From positions 342,407-406,406 of the forward strand of contig NZ_JABXYJ010000006.1 of assembly GCF_013377855.1 (NCBI RefSeq): 64,000 bases of DNA. Reading direction: 5' to 3'. Made by a program: the position numbers and the translations under genes. The notes beneath the pieces are model-generated. The model saw only the letters and a list, made by a program, of their open reading frames with translations, was not told the origin of the DNA and did not search any database. Each line of letters opens with the position of its first letter. The first letter of the stretch is position 1. Of this stretch, positions 44,660 through 54,184 are shown one piece after another. The DNA comes from Cognatundibacterium oligocarboniphilum (GTDB lineage: Bacteria > Pseudomonadota > Gammaproteobacteria > Burkholderiales > Burkholderiaceae_D).

Positions 44660-46102
44660 ATGACAACATCTTCACCAAACCACAGCTTTCTCTGGCACGA
44701 CTATGAAACTTTCGGTGCTGTACCGCGACGCGACCGGCCCGCACAGTTTGCCGCCATCCGCACCGACGCGGAGCTGCGCGAAACCGGCGAGGAAATCATG
44801 CTGTACTGCCAGCCGGCACCCGATTTCCTGCCCGATCCGCAATCCTGCCTGATCACCGGCATCACGCCGCAAACCTGCCTCGAACTGGGTGTGCCGGAAC
44901 ATAGTTTTGCACAGCAGATAGAAGCCCTGTTTTCGCAGTCCGGCACCATCGGCGTCGGCTATAACACCATACGTTTCGATGATGAAGTGACCCGCTTTTT
45001 GTTCTGGCGCAACCTGATCGATCCCTATGCGCGGGAATGGCAAAACCAGTGCAGCCGCTGGGATTTGCTGGACGTTGTGCGCACTGCCTACGCCCTGCGT
45101 CCGGAAGGCATCCAGTGGCCGCTGAATGATGAAGGTAAGCCAAGTTTCAAGCTGGAGCATCTGAGTGCAGCTAACGGTTTAACACATGAAGCAGCGCACG
45201 ATGCCTTATCCGATGTGCGCGCTACCATTGCCCTCGCCCGCCTGCTGCGCGAGAAAAATCCCAGATTATTTGATTTCTGCCTCGCGCTCCGGAAAAAAGA
45301 CCGGGTCATGGAAGAAATCGGCTGGCCGCTCAAAAAACCTTTCCTGCACATCAGCGGCATGTTTCCTGCGGAGCGGGGTTGTCTCGCGGTCGTCTGGCCG
45401 CTGGCGATGCACCCGGTCAATAAAAATGAAATCATCGTCTGGGATCTGCAACATGACCCTGCCGGGCTGACCGACTTGAGTGTGGAGGACATTCGTCTGC
45501 GCATGTTCAGCAAAACTGCCGATTTGCCGGAATGTGTCAGCCGGTTACCGGTGAAAACCATCCATATCAACAAGTCACCGATCGTCATCAGCAATCTGAA
45601 AATCCTCAGTCCCGACCGCGCCGGCCATTGGGGAATTGCCATGCCGGAGATCATGGCGCACGCCGAGCGTGCGGCCGCACTGCCGGACATGAGCGCGGTC
45701 TGGGAAGCCGTCTTTGAACGTCCGCCAGCAACAGCCAGCGATGTCGACGAAGACCTGTATAACGGTTTTATCAGTCCGGCAGACCGGAAAATCCTGAATC
45801 AGTTGCGCAGCCTCGATCCGGACCGGCTTGCCCGCCATGCAGCCAGTTTTCAGGATACTCGGCTGGAAGAGCTGCTGTTTCGCTACCGGGCCAGAAATTT
45901 TCCGGCCACGCTGACGGAAGAAGAAAGCCAGCTGTGGGAAGAACATCGCGCCAGCCGGCTGCATGATGGTGCGGGCAATGCACTCACCGCAGAGCAGTTT
46001 TTTGAACGTATCGACCAGCTGTCTGAAGACGCTGATGAACGTGCCGAAGAAATTCTGGGGGCATTGTACGACTATGCCGAACACATCGTGCCAACCCGCT
46101 GA
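44660..46102 (+). CDS. sbcB: Exodeoxyribonuclease I
   Basis: 480 residues from ATG 44660; a TTG 14 codons upstream is open but unlikely. DEDD exonuclease motifs: D14-x-E16 in W-H-D-Y-E-T-F-G, G-Y-N-T-I-R-F-D-D-E (Exo II) and H-D-A-L-S-D-V-R (Exo III). An SH3-like domain and a C-terminal helical domain follow (E-E-L-L-F-R-Y-R-A-R-N-F-P). It degrades single-stranded DNA 3' to 5' and acts in mismatch repair and recombination. Convergent with the peroxiredoxin gene. Confidence 0.95.
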   Translation: MTTSSPNHSFLWHDYETFGAVPRRDRPAQFAAIRTDAELRETGEEIMLYCQPAPDFLPDPQSCLITGITPQTCLELGVPEHSFAQQIEALFSQSGTIGVGYNTIRFDDEVTRFLFWRNLIDPYAREWQNQCSRWDLLDVVRTAYALRPEGIQWPLNDEGKPSFKLEHLSAANGLTHEAAHDALSDVRATIALARLLREKNPRLFDFCLALRKKDRVMEEIGWPLKKPFLHISGMFPAERGCLAVVWPLAMHPVNKNEIIVWDLQHDPAGLTDLSVEDIRLRMFSKTADLPECVSRLPVKTIHINKSPIVISNLKILSPDRAGHWGIAMPEIMAHAERAAALPDMSAVWEAVFERPPATASDVDEDLYNGFISPADRKILNQLRSLDPDRLARHAASFQDTRLEELLFRYRARNFPATLTEEESQLWEEHRASRLHDGAGNALTAEQFFERIDQLSEDADERAEEILGALYDYAEHIVPTR

Positions 46103-46121
46103 ACAAACCGGTCAGCGCCCA

Positions 46122-46154
46122 GTAAAAATCCCGGCCATCGGAAGATGTCGGGAT
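46122..46154 (-). terminator. Intrinsic terminator after the peroxiredoxin gene
   Basis: On minus, ATCCCG with CGGGAT plus an inner CATC/GATG pairing form a stem followed by TTTTT. It lies between two convergent genes, 20 bases after the peroxiredoxin stop. Confidence 0.75.
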
Positions 46155-46174
46155 GCGAAACAAGCCAGGGGCGC

Positions 46175-46813
46175 TTACTTATTCGGTTGCGGCGTGATGC
46201 GCAGATAAGGCTTCGGCGCCCGGTAGCCTTTCGGGTATTTTGCACGGATCACGTCTTCATCTTTGACGGATAAAGGAATGATCACGTCATCACCATCCTT
46301 CCAGTTGCCCGGCGTGGCGACGGTGTAACCATCGGTCAGTTGCAAGGCATCGATCACGCGCAGCACCTCATCAAAATTCCGGCCTGTACTGAGCGGGTAA
46401 GTGATAATCAGGCGAACTTTTTTTGCCGGATCAATGATAAACAGGGAACGGACGGTTACTGTCTCCGACTGGTTCGGGTGGATCATGTCGAACAGCGTGG
46501 CAACCTTGCGGTCTGCATCGGCAATAATAGGAAAGCCAACCACGGTTTTCTGGGTCTCCTCAATATCCTTGATCCACTGCAGATGGGAATCTGTACCGTC
46601 TACCGACAGGGCAAGCGCCTTCACGTTACGCTTGTCAAATTCCGGTTTGAGTCTGGCAGTCAGACCAAGTTCGGTCGTGCAGACGGGCGTGAAATCAGCC
46701 GGATGCGAAAACAGCACCACCCAGGAATTTCCCGCCCACTCATGAAACTTCAGCTTGCCAACGGAAGAATCCTGCTCAAAATCGGGGGCGATATCGCCTA
46801 AACGTAAAGTCAT
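46175..46813 (-). CDS. 1-Cys peroxiredoxin (Prx6 type)
   Basis: 212 residues. The peroxidatic cysteine is C45 in P-V-C-T-T-E, the Prx6-class motif, with T42 two residues before. The downstream R-S-L-F-I-I-D-P segment contains the active-site Arg. The long C-terminal arm (about 165-212) ending Y-L-R-I-T-P-Q-P is typical. No resolving Cys is present, so an external thiol reduces it. It removes hydrogen peroxide and organic peroxides. A clear promoter and an upstream palindrome suggest regulated expression as a single gene. Confidence 0.94.
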   Translation of the reverse strand: MTLRLGDIAPDFEQDSSVGKLKFHEWAGNSWVVLFSHPADFTPVCTTELGLTARLKPEFDKRNVKALALSVDGTDSHLQWIKDIEETQKTVVGFPIIADADRKVATLFDMIHPNQSETVTVRSLFIIDPAKKVRLIITYPLSTGRNFDEVLRVIDALQLTDGYTVATPGNWKDGDDVIIPLSVKDEDVIRAKYPKGYRAPKPYLRITPQPNK

Positions 46814-46840
46814 ATTAATCTCCTGAAAAGACAGAGTTTG

Positions 46841-46869
46841 ACTATAGTCGGCGCAACCGCAGGATTCAA
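46841..46869 (-). promoter_or_regulatory. Peroxiredoxin promoter
   Basis: TTGAAT (46869-46864) and TATAGT (46846-46841) are exactly 17 bases apart on minus, about 28 bases before the ATG. AGGAG precedes the start codon. Confidence 0.7.
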
Positions 46870-46886
46870 GAACAGAGAAGTTGAAT

Positions 46887-46910
46887 GCTTATATTATCCG
46901 AAATATAAGC
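46887..46910. repeat. Palindrome upstream of the peroxiredoxin promoter
   Basis: GCTTATATT (46887-46895) and AATATAAGC (46902-46910) form a perfect 9+9 inverted repeat with a 6-base centre (ATCCGA). Its centre is near -64 relative to the predicted start, a usual activator position. Confidence 0.55.
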
Positions 46911-46963
46911 GTTCAGAGACAGGAGTCTGGCGCAGCCGTATTTGCACGGCGCGCCATATATGA

Positions 46964-48796
46964 TTAGTGCGCAGGTGTGGTTTTGCTCAAAGACTGCAAA
47001 AACTTCTCCGCGTTCTGATAACCGACGACGCGGGTGCTGGTTATCTCTTTACCCTGTGCATCAAAGAAAATAATGCCAGGTGGGCCAAATAATCCAAACC
47101 GCTTCAACAATGCCTTGTCTTCCGCACTATTTGCCGTCACGTCTGCCTGCAACAGCAACATCGTATCCAGCTTCTGCCTGACTTGCGGATCGGTAAAGGT
47201 CAGTTTCTCCATTTCCTTGCAGGACACGCACCAGTCGGCATAGAAATCCAGCATCGCGACTTTGCCTTTATTCTGCGCCAGAGCAGCGTCCAGCTCCGCC
47301 ACACTGCGTACCCGCATGAACGTCACGCCATGTTGCTGCGTCCCCAGCAGATGCGCAAGCGGCGCGTATACATCACGCCCACCGGTACTGACGCCGACCA
47401 GCTGCGTCAGCCCCAGCGCCGCAAACAGCACTGCGACCGTTTTAGCGAGCATGGATGCACGGTGAAACAGCAGCAGAAATGCGGCATATCCCAGCAACAG
47501 CAAAGCCCAGCCCGACATCTGCAGCCAAACTGGAATCACCGGAGAAATCATCCACAATGCCATTGCCAGCATCAGTACGCCAAAAAACTGCTTGATGCTT
47601 TCCATCCACATGCCGGCGCGCGGCAGCAAACTACCCGCCGACAAGCCGAGCAACAATAACGGAACACCCATGCCTAAGGCAATCGCAAACATTGCTGCAC
47701 CGCCGACCAGCACATCACGCGTCTGGCTGATATAGACCAGTGCGCCAATCAGCGGGCCGGTGACGCAAGGCCCGACAATCAGGGCAGAAATAGCGCCCAT
47801 CAGAAACACACCGAACAATTTTCCCAGACGGCTGTCGCGCTGGCCTTCAGAGATGGCGGTCAGACGCGTTTGCAGCGCGGCGGGCATTTGCAGCTGGTAC
47901 AGGTTAAACATCGACATGGCGAGTATCACCATGAACAGCGAAAATGCGCCCAGCACCCAGGGATTTTGCAAAGTCGCAGCCAGACCTTCTCCTGCCAGCC
48001 CGGCAGCGACCCCCATTCCGGTGTAGACCAGCGACATGCCCAGCACATACGCGACCGACAACAGGAAAGCGCGGACACGACTGACGTCAGCGCCTTCGCC
48101 AACGATGATAAATGACAGAATCGGCACCATCGGCAACACACAAGGTGTCAGCGACAAGCCCAGCCCCAGCACAAAAAACAAAGGCAGAATCACCAGTAAT
48201 TTCCCGCTTTTTAACGCGGCGCTGATGCTGCTATCACTGCCCGGCAAACCGGTTGTAGCCGACGGATCCTGCTTCACATCACTCGCAACAGCCTGATTGC
48301 CGATGACATCAGAAGTTGCAGATGTGACAGCAGTTCCAGCCTGTAAGACAAACTCACTTTCCTGCGGCGGATAGCACAGTCCCTGGTCGGCACAACCTTG
48401 GCGTACCACTTTCAGATGAAATTCTCCTTTAGCCTGAACCGGAATCCGGACAAGCAGCGCATGCCGGTAGGTTTCAACTTCCTTTTGAAAGGTCTCGTCA
48501 AATTTGATTTTGCCGGCAGGTAAAACCGGTGCGCCAAGTTGTGCATCCGGCGATGTGAATTTCAGGCGCTCACGATAGAGGTAATATCCATCGGCCACCC
48601 GCAGCTTCACCTCCACCCTGTCAGGGGCGACCATTTTTGCATCGGCTGTGAACGCGACTTCAGGATCCAGAAAGTCATCCGCGGCAGCGACCGGCATCCA
48701 GACCAGACACGCGCTGATCAATAGGAATCGGCAAAATGCGGAAACAAAATGCCAGTAAGGTAAAAAGACTTTGATCTTCCGGTTGGAATGCTGCAT
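46964..48796 (-). CDS. dsbD: Thiol:disulfide interchange protein DsbD
   Basis: 610 residues from ATG 48796; 18 further codons are open but would overlap cutA. A signal sequence (about 10-39) is followed by the N-terminal DsbD-alpha domain (Cys pair in G-C-A-D-Q-G-L-C-Y-P-P), an eight-helix membrane domain with S-L-T-P-C-V-L-P-M-V-P and G-P-C-V-T-G-P, and a C-terminal thioredoxin-like domain with W-C-V-S-C-K. It moves reducing power from cytoplasmic thioredoxin to the periplasm, needed for cytochrome c maturation with the ccs genes in this window. cutA is four bases upstream. Confidence 0.96.
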   Translation of the reverse strand: MQHSNRKIKVFLPYWHFVSAFCRFLLISACLVWMPVAAADDFLDPEVAFTADAKMVAPDRVEVKLRVADGYYLYRERLKFTSPDAQLGAPVLPAGKIKFDETFQKEVETYRHALLVRIPVQAKGEFHLKVVRQGCADQGLCYPPQESEFVLQAGTAVTSATSDVIGNQAVASDVKQDPSATTGLPGSDSSISAALKSGKLLVILPLFFVLGLGLSLTPCVLPMVPILSFIIVGEGADVSRVRAFLLSVAYVLGMSLVYTGMGVAAGLAGEGLAATLQNPWVLGAFSLFMVILAMSMFNLYQLQMPAALQTRLTAISEGQRDSRLGKLFGVFLMGAISALIVGPCVTGPLIGALVYISQTRDVLVGGAAMFAIALGMGVPLLLLGLSAGSLLPRAGMWMESIKQFFGVLMLAMALWMISPVIPVWLQMSGWALLLLGYAAFLLLFHRASMLAKTVAVLFAALGLTQLVGVSTGGRDVYAPLAHLLGTQQHGVTFMRVRSVAELDAALAQNKGKVAMLDFYADWCVSCKEMEKLTFTDPQVRQKLDTMLLLQADVTANSAEDKALLKRFGLFGPPGIIFFDAQGKEITSTRVVGYQNAEKFLQSLSKTTPAH

Positions 48797-48800
48797 AGAA

Positions 48801-49142
48801 TTAATTTCCTGTTTGTTCTCTGATCCATTGCAGGTAAGCGGGTAAGCCATCTACGATTGGAATCGCAATAATTTCGGGAAGCTGATAGGGGTGCATTGAA
48901 ATAATCAGCCGCTCCACTTCAGCATACAGATGTCGAACGGTCTTGATCTGAAGGGCGACCTCGGTTGCGGTCTCTTGTTTTCCTTCCCATATATACATGG
49001 ACAGCATTTCTGGCATGACGTTCACACAGCCCGCCAGTTTTTGCAGCAATAACTGATTTGCCAGCTGCACTGCCATGCTGCGGTCAGGACAATTGCAAAG
49101 TATCAGCAAACCATTGTCTTTGAGATTTTTCATACCTGCCAT
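48801..49142 (-). CDS. cutA: Divalent-cation tolerance protein CutA
   Basis: 113 residues. The CutA1 trimer fold is recognised by C-N-C-P-D near the N-terminus, A-G-C-V-N-V-M-P, W-E-G-K, E-V-A-L-Q-I-K-T and the terminal H-P-Y-Q-L-P-E-I-I-A-I-P-I...Y-L-Q-W-I. The protein is linked to copper tolerance; its biochemical role is unsettled. ATG codons at 49142 and 49133 are both possible. The cutA-dsbD pair is a common operon. Confidence 0.93.
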   Translation of the reverse strand: MAGMKNLKDNGLLILCNCPDRSMAVQLANQLLLQKLAGCVNVMPEMLSMYIWEGKQETATEVALQIKTVRHLYAEVERLIISMHPYQLPEIIAIPIVDGLPAYLQWIREQTGN

Positions 49143-49159
49143 TGTAACGGGGTCAGAAT

Positions 49160-49191
49160 AAAAAAAAGCCCGGACCAGCCGGGCTTTTTTT
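49160..49191 (-). terminator. Intrinsic terminator of the ribosomal protein cluster
   Basis: GCCCGG/CCGGGC with a 5-base loop (49168-49184), preceded by seven A and followed by seven T. It works on either strand. It lies 18 bases after rplQ and isolates cutA-dsbD. Confidence 0.95.
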
Positions 49192-49209
49192 CATTGAAGC
49201 ATACTGCAA

Positions 49210-49605
49210 TTACTCAGCAACCGGAGCATCGGCTGCGTCAGTGATTTCAGGACGATCAAGCAGCTCAACAAAAGCCATCGGTGCATTGTCGCCAACGCGG
49301 AAACCCATTTTCAGGATACGCAGATAGCCGCCGTTGCGGGTTGCATAACGTGGGCCCAGTTCGGCAAACAGCTTCTGGACGATTTCGCGATCGCGCAGAC
49401 GGGAAAATGCCAGACGTTTGTTAGCCAGCGTGTCGGTTTTACCCATTGTCAGAATCGGCTCGACAACGCGGCGCAATTCTTTTGCTTTAGGCAGCGTTGT
49501 TTTGATCGCTTCATGACGCAGCAGGGAAACTGTCATGTTGCGCAACATTGCCAGACGATGGGAGGAGGTACGGTTCAGCTTACGTAAGCCGTGACGGTGA
49601 CGCAT
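49210..49605 (-). CDS. rplQ: Ribosomal protein L17
   Basis: 131 residues from ATG 49605 ([10 protein letters not shown]), with AAGGA upstream; five more codons are open. L17 sits near the exit tunnel of the 50S subunit. The C-terminal tail is acidic ([10 protein letters not shown]), longer than E. coli's core. Last gene of the cluster, 109 bases after rpoA. Confidence 0.97.
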   Translation of the reverse strand: MRHRHGLRKLNRTSSHRLAMLRNMTVSLLRHEAIKTTLPKAKELRRVVEPILTMGKTDTLANKRLAFSRLRDREIVQKLFAELGPRYATRNGGYLRILKMGFRVGDNAPMAFVELLDRPEITDAADAPVAE

Positions 49606-49682
49606 GGTATTTCCTTTCAAGTTTAAAAATTTCCAGCTCTTCTATCACCAGATGGTGCGGGCCGGTAGGTGCTGCTATTAAG

Positions 49683-49706
49683 CCGGGCAGCAGCATTGCT
49701 GCCCGG
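49683..49706 (-). terminator. Hairpin after rpoA
   Basis: CCGGGCAGCA and TGCTGCCCGG form a perfect 10-bp stem closed by four bases, eight bases after the rpoA stop. It is followed by CTTAATAG rather than a T-run, so termination would be weak; a processing or stability element is also possible. Confidence 0.5.
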
Positions 49707-49714
49707 AGTACAAA

Positions 49715-50692
49715 TTATTTTTCCAGACCGGCTGGTGGCCAGTTTTCCAGCTTCATGCCCAGAGACAGACCACGGGATGCCAGCACTTCTTTGATTTCAT
49801 TCAAAGACTTACGACCCAGATTTGGCGTCTTCAACAGTTCATTTTCGCTACGCTGGATCAGATCACCAATGTAGTAAATGTTTTCTGCTTTCAGGCAGTT
49901 TGCGGAGCGGACTGTCAGTTCCAGATCATCGACCGGACGCAACAGTACAGGATCAACTGCAGGCGCACGGGATGGTGCTTCGGCAGCAGCTTCAGTACCT
50001 TCCAGTGCAGCGAACACGTTCAATTGATCGACCAGCACCCGTGCAGATTGGCGAATCGCTTCCTCTGGAGAGATCACGCCGTTGGTTTCGATGTTGATGA
50101 CCAACTTGTCCAGATCGGTACGCTGTTCCACACGAGCAGATTCAACTGCGTAAGATACGCGGCGAACCGGCGAGAAGGAAGCGTCCAGAATCATACGGCC
50201 AATGGTTTTGTTCGCATCTTCAGACAAACGACGGACATTACCTGGCACATAGCCACGGCCTTTTTCCACTTTGATCTGCATATCGAGCTTGCCACCGGCA
50301 GTCAGATTGGCAATCACGTGATCCGGGTTGATCAGCTCCACGTCATGTGGCAGATCGATATCGGATGCCAGCACAGCGCCTTCGCCATCTTTCTTCAATG
50401 TCAACGTGACTTCATCACGATTGTGCAACTTGAACACGACGCCCTTCAAGTTCAGCAGGATGTCCACAACGTCTTCCTGAACGCCATCGAGGGATGAATA
50501 CTCATGCACAACGCCGGCGATCGTGACTTCGGTTGGTGCATAACCTGTCATCGTAGACAACAACACACGACGCAACGCATTGCCCAAAGTATGGCCGTAA
50601 CCGCGTTCAAACGGCTCCATCACGACTTTTGCGTGACCAGGGCCGAGCATTTCCACATCGATAATACGTGGTTTCAACAGATTTGTTTGCAT
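49715..50692 (-). CDS. rpoA: RNA polymerase alpha subunit
   Basis: 325 residues. The N-terminal assembly domain (about 1-230; [18 protein letters not shown]) dimerizes and holds beta and beta-prime. The C-terminal domain (about 248-320; [18 protein letters not shown], then [13 protein letters not shown]) binds UP elements and activators. An Ala/Glu/Pro linker lies near 228-245. AAGGA precedes the ATG. It is separated from rpsD by an intrinsic terminator. Confidence 0.98.
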   Translation of the reverse strand: MQTNLLKPRIIDVEMLGPGHAKVVMEPFERGYGHTLGNALRRVLLSTMTGYAPTEVTIAGVVHEYSSLDGVQEDVVDILLNLKGVVFKLHNRDEVTLTLKKDGEGAVLASDIDLPHDVELINPDHVIANLTAGGKLDMQIKVEKGRGYVPGNVRRLSEDANKTIGRMILDASFSPVRRVSYAVESARVEQRTDLDKLVINIETNGVISPEEAIRQSARVLVDQLNVFAALEGTEAAAEAPSRAPAVDPVLLRPVDDLELTVRSANCLKAENIYYIGDLIQRSENELLKTPNLGRKSLNEIKEVLASRGLSLGMKLENWPPAGLEK

Positions 50693-50746
50693 GAAATGTC
50701 CTTTTCAATACCCTCGGTTCGTTACACCGATAAGGCTGATGGCATT

Positions 50747-50782
50747 AAAGAAAAAAGCCTGCCTGTAGCAATACAGGCAGGC
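50747..50782 (-). terminator. Intrinsic terminator between rpsD and rpoA
   Basis: GCCTGCCTGTA and TACAGGCAGGC form a perfect 11-bp stem with a 4-base loop (50757-50782), followed on minus by TTTTTTCTTT. It begins 14 bases after the rpsD stop and ends about 55 bases before rpoA. Confidence 0.9.
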
Positions 50783-50796
50783 GGTGAAACTTAAAA

Positions 50797-51420
50797 TTAA
50801 CGAGAATACAATTCAACGATCAGGGATTCGTTGACGTCGTGAGCGATGTCACTGCGATCTGGCATGGACTTGAAAGTACCTTCCATTTTCTTCGCATCAA
50901 CAGCAACCCAGGATGGCATGCCGGACTGCTCTGCCAGAGACAGCGCTTCAACGATACGCACTTGTTTTTTCGCTTTTTCACGAACAGCAACAACGTCACC
51001 GGCTTTTACCTGGTAAGAAGCGATGTTCACGACGAGACCATTAACGGTGAATGCCTTGTGGCTGACCAGTTGGCGTGCTTCTGCACGTGTGGAGCCAAAG
51101 CCCATACGGTAAGCGACGTTATCCAGACGAGATTCCAGCAATTTCAACAATGTTTCGCCGGTATTGCCTTTTTGACGGTCAGCTTCAGCGAAATAACGGC
51201 GGAACTGACGCTCCAAAACGCCGTACATACGCTTGACTTTTTGTTTTTCGCGCAACTGGTTACCGAAGTCAGAGGTACGCGCACCAGAGGTGCGACCATG
51301 CTGACCTGGCTTTGCATCTAGTTTGCATTTGGAATCTAAAGAGCGGCGTGCGCTTTTCAGAAACAGATCTGTGCCTTCGCGGCGGGAGAGTTTGGCCTTT
51401 GGTCCGATATAACGTGCCAC
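50797..51420 (-). CDS. rpsD: Ribosomal protein S4
   Basis: 207 residues from GTG 51420 ([16 protein letters not shown]), with AAGGA seven bases upstream. The S4 RNA-binding domain (about 97-160; [12 protein letters not shown]) is intact. S4 is a primary 16S binder, and in E. coli it represses the alpha operon by binding its leader. Here it has its own 184-base spacer with a terminator and three hairpins, and another terminator follows. Confidence 0.97.
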   Translation of the reverse strand: MARYIGPKAKLSRREGTDLFLKSARRSLDSKCKLDAKPGQHGRTSGARTSDFGNQLREKQKVKRMYGVLERQFRRYFAEADRQKGNTGETLLKLLESRLDNVAYRMGFGSTRAEARQLVSHKAFTVNGLVVNIASYQVKAGDVVAVREKAKKQVRIVEALSLAEQSGMPSWVAVDAKKMEGTFKSMPDRSDIAHDVNESLIVELYSR

Positions 51421-51441
51421 AGTATTTTCCTTTATCAATGA

Positions 51442-51513
51442 CGCAGCTAGAACTGCGCTAGTCTGATCTACCTGCTATCAGACAGTGGTCTTAAAGTCTG
51501 AAATTTTCCAGAC
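51442..51513 (-). promoter_or_regulatory. Structured rpsD leader
   Basis: Three stems on minus before the rpsD GTG: GTCTG/CAGAC (51513-51496), TCTGAT/ATCAGA (51482-51462) and CGCAG/CTGCG (51457-51442). This is compatible with an autoregulatory ribosomal-protein leader, but no known S4 target was matched. Confidence 0.4.
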
Positions 51514-51527
51514 AAAATAAATTTACC

Positions 51528-51557
51528 AACACAAAACCCGCCAACAAAATGGCGGGT
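51528..51557 (-). terminator. Intrinsic terminator-like hairpin after rpsK
   Basis: ACCCGCCA and TGGCGGGT (51557-51536 on minus) form an 8-bp stem with a 6-base loop, followed by TTTTGTGTT. It lies 48 bases after the rpsK stop. Confidence 0.75.
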
Positions 51558-51604
51558 CTGCATTCTAACGGAAATTCCGCCAGAATGCCAGCAACATTCG
51601 TTGC

Positions 51605-52009
51605 TTAGATACGGCGACGCTTTGGAGGGGGGCAGCCGTTATGCGGAACTGGAGTAACGTCCTGGATCAAAGAAATCTTGATGCCCAGGTTGTTCAGTGC
51701 GCGCACAGAAGACTCGCGGCCTGGGCCTGGGCCCTTGATACGAACTTCCAGATTTTTGATACCGCATTCAACAGCGACTTTACCTGCGGCTTCCGCTGCA
51801 ACCTGCGCTGCAAACGGAGTCGACTTACGAGAGCCTTTGAAGCCGGCACCACCAGCTGTTGCCCAAGACAAAGCATTGCCTTGACGATCAGTGATCGTGA
51901 TGATGGTATTGTTGAAAGAAGCGTGAACGTGAGCGATACCTTCAGCAACGTTCTTTTTAACTTTCTTACGAGCACGTGCTGCTGCTGCGTTATTTTGAGC
52001 TTTTGCCAT
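51605..52009 (-). CDS. rpsK: Ribosomal protein S11
   Basis: 134 residues. The core [15 protein letters not shown] and the C-terminal [13 protein letters not shown] are diagnostic; the N-G loop is the site of isoaspartate formation in E. coli S11. It forms part of the 30S platform at the mRNA exit. It lies 31 bases after rpsM. Confidence 0.98.
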   Translation of the reverse strand: MAKAQNNAAAARARKKVKKNVAEGIAHVHASFNNTIITITDRQGNALSWATAGGAGFKGSRKSTPFAAQVAAEAAGKVAVECGIKNLEVRIKGPGPGRESSVRALNNLGIKISLIQDVTPVPHNGCPPPKRRRI

Positions 52010-52040
52010 AATGTTTTCCTTGGATCCGGGCTAGCCTGGA

Positions 52041-52406
52041 TTATTTCTTCAAAGACTGCGCTGCTTTACGTGGGCCTTTGCGTGTACGCGCATTGGTGCG
52101 TGTACGCTGACCACGGACAGGCAAACCTTTACGGTGACGCAAGCCGCGATAGCAACCCAGGTCCATCAAACGCTTGATGTTCATGGACAATTCACGACGC
52201 AAATCGCCTTCTACGATGAACTTACCGATTTCATCGCGCAGCTTTTCGAGTTCGTTGTCATCCAGATCCTTGACCTTTTTAGTTGTCAAAACACCCGTTG
52301 CTTCACAGATTTTCTGTGAACGTGGACGACCAATACCATAGATAGCTGTCAAGCCGATTACGGTATGTTGATGATTTGGGATATTAACCCCTGCGATACG
52401 TGCCAT
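52041..52406 (-). CDS. rpsM: Ribosomal protein S13
   Basis: 121 residues. It starts [10 protein letters not shown] and has the basic tail [25 protein letters not shown] that reaches the tRNA P site. It is in the 30S head and contacts L5 and S19. In E. coli the alpha-operon leader lies before this gene; here only 27 bases separate it from rpmJ, so there is no room for a large leader. Confidence 0.98.
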   Translation of the reverse strand: MARIAGVNIPNHQHTVIGLTAIYGIGRPRSQKICEATGVLTTKKVKDLDDNELEKLRDEIGKFIVEGDLRRELSMNIKRLMDLGCYRGLRHRKGLPVRGQRTRTNARTRKGPRKAAQSLKK

Positions 52407-52433
52407 TCGTTATTCCTCGTTCAATAACGTTAA

Positions 52434-52547
52434 TTAACCTTGGCGCTGTTTATGGCGTGGTTCTGTGCAGATAACACGAACAACACCTTTGCGCTTGATG
52501 ATTTTGCAGTTGCGGCAAATCCGCTTAACTGATGCGAGAACTTTCAT
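52434..52547 (-). CDS. rpmJ: Ribosomal protein L36
   Basis: 37 residues, [11 protein letters not shown] at the start. The zinc ribbon ligands C11, C14, C27 and H32 are all present, so it is the zinc-binding type. GAGGG precedes the ATG. It lies between infA (32 bases) and rpsM (27 bases). Confidence 0.97.
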   Translation of the reverse strand: MKVLASVKRICRNCKIIKRKGVVRVICTEPRHKQRQG

Positions 52548-52579
52548 TTTTGCCCTCTTCCCTTCTTGTTCACTTTAAT

Positions 52580-52798
52580 TTACTTGGTACGGAACACTAT
52601 TCGCGCCCGGCTCAAATCATAAGGCGTCAATTCCACTGTCACCTTATCACCTGGAAGAATGCGGATATAGTTCATTCGCATCTTCCCGGAAATATGGCCT
52701 AGTACAACATGCCCGTTTTCCAACTTAACTCGAAATGTTGCATTCGGAAGATTCTCAAGAATCTCGCCCTGCATCTGTATAACGTCGTCTTTTGCCAT
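52580..52798 (-). CDS. infA: Translation initiation factor IF-1
   Basis: 72 residues forming one S1/OB domain, with the signature [14 protein letters not shown]. It binds the 30S A site during initiation. The location between secY and rpmJ is usual in betaproteobacteria, unlike E. coli where infA is elsewhere. Confidence 0.97.
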   Translation of the reverse strand: MAKDDVIQMQGEILENLPNATFRVKLENGHVVLGHISGKMRMNYIRILPGDKVTVELTPYDLSRARIVFRTK

Positions 52799-52824
52799 TC
52801 GATCTGCTCAGTTCCTTGAGGCTG

Positions 52825-54159
52825 TTACCGCGAAGGAATACCGCCTTTGAAATTTGCTTTGCGAAGAAGCGATTCATACTGCTGTGACATCACGTAGTTC
52901 TGAACCTGAGCCATGAAATCCATAGTCACCACCACAATAATCAGCAGCGAGGTACCACCAAAATAAAATGGCACTTTCCATTTCGCAATCAAAAATTCAG
53001 GCAACAAACATACCAGCGTAATATAAACCGCACCAGCCAGTGTCAGGCGCATCAGAATCTTGTCGATATAGCGTGCGGTCTGGTCGCCAGGACGAATCCC
53101 TGGAACAAACGCGCCGCTCTTCTTCAGATTATCAGCGGTTTCCTTGCTGTTAAACACCAATGCGGTATAAAAGAAGCAGAAGAAAACAATGGCAACTGCA
53201 TACAACAACGCATGAATCGGTTCACCTGGCGCCATCGAAGCAGCAAGATCCTTCAGAAAGGTAATGACACCGTTCGTCGAGTCCGCTCCTTTAGCAAACC
53301 AGCTGGTGATGGTCGCAGGAAACAAAATAATGGAAGAAGCAAAAATCGGAGGAATCACGCCTGCCATATTCAGCTTCAAAGGCAAATGACTACTTTGCCC
53401 GCCATAGACTTTATTCCCTACCTGACGCTTGGCATAATTCACCAGAATCTTACGCTGACCGCGTTCGATGAACACCACCATGAAAGTCACCGCCGCGGCA
53501 ATCACGCAAATCAGCAATACGGATGCAGGATGCATTGAGCCGGTGCGAACCAGCTCAAACATACCTCCGAGTGCATTAGGCAAACCCGCAGCAATACCTG
53601 CAAAAATAATGATAGAGATACCATTACCCAGACCACGTTCAGTAATCTGTTCACCCAACCACATCAGAAACATGGTTCCGGTCACCAGTGTCACCACTGT
53701 CGTAAACCGGAATGCCATACCAGGGTCAATCACCAGACCAGGCTGTGCTTCCAGTCCGAACGCAATGAAATACGCCTGCACTGTTGCCAAAGCCAGAGTT
53801 CCATAACGCGTATATTGCGTGATTTTCCTTCTGCCAGATTCACCTTCTTTTTTCAGCGCCTCCAGTTGCGGAGAGACGATGGACAGCAACTGCATGACAA
53901 TCGATGCTGAGATGTACGGTGTAATGCCGAGTGCAAACACGGCAAAACGCGACATCGCTCCACCGGAGAACATATTAAACATCCCCAGAAGACCGCCTTG
54001 GTTTTGTTTAAATAAGTCCGCCAGTGCGGCAGGATCGATACCAGGTACTGGCACATGCGCACCAATCCTGTAGACAACCAGTGCTGCCAGCAAGAACCAG
54101 AGTCGACCCCATGGAAACCCGCTTGCTGCACTTTTAGCTTGTTGTGGAGATGTTGCCAA
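52825..54159 (-). CDS. secY: Preprotein translocase subunit SecY
   Basis: 444 residues with ten membrane helices. It forms the protein-conducting channel with SecE and SecG. Signature segments: V-P-V-P-G-I-D in the first periplasmic part, M-F-N-M-F-S-G-G-A (plug region), and [17 protein letters not shown]. The cytoplasmic loop with [13 protein letters not shown] is present. It lies 25 bases after rplO. Confidence 0.98.
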   Translation of the reverse strand: MATSPQQAKSAASGFPWGRLWFLLAALVVYRIGAHVPVPGIDPAALADLFKQNQGGLLGMFNMFSGGAMSRFAVFALGITPYISASIVMQLLSIVSPQLEALKKEGESGRRKITQYTRYGTLALATVQAYFIAFGLEAQPGLVIDPGMAFRFTTVVTLVTGTMFLMWLGEQITERGLGNGISIIIFAGIAAGLPNALGGMFELVRTGSMHPASVLLICVIAAAVTFMVVFIERGQRKILVNYAKRQVGNKVYGGQSSHLPLKLNMAGVIPPIFASSIILFPATITSWFAKGADSTNGVITFLKDLAASMAPGEPIHALLYAVAIVFFCFFYTALVFNSKETADNLKKSGAFVPGIRPGDQTARYIDKILMRLTLAGAVYITLVCLLPEFLIAKWKVPFYFGGTSLLIIVVVTMDFMAQVQNYVMSQQYESLLRKANFKGGIPSR

Positions 54160-54184
54160 TTATTGCTCCGGTGTCTGCACTGAA

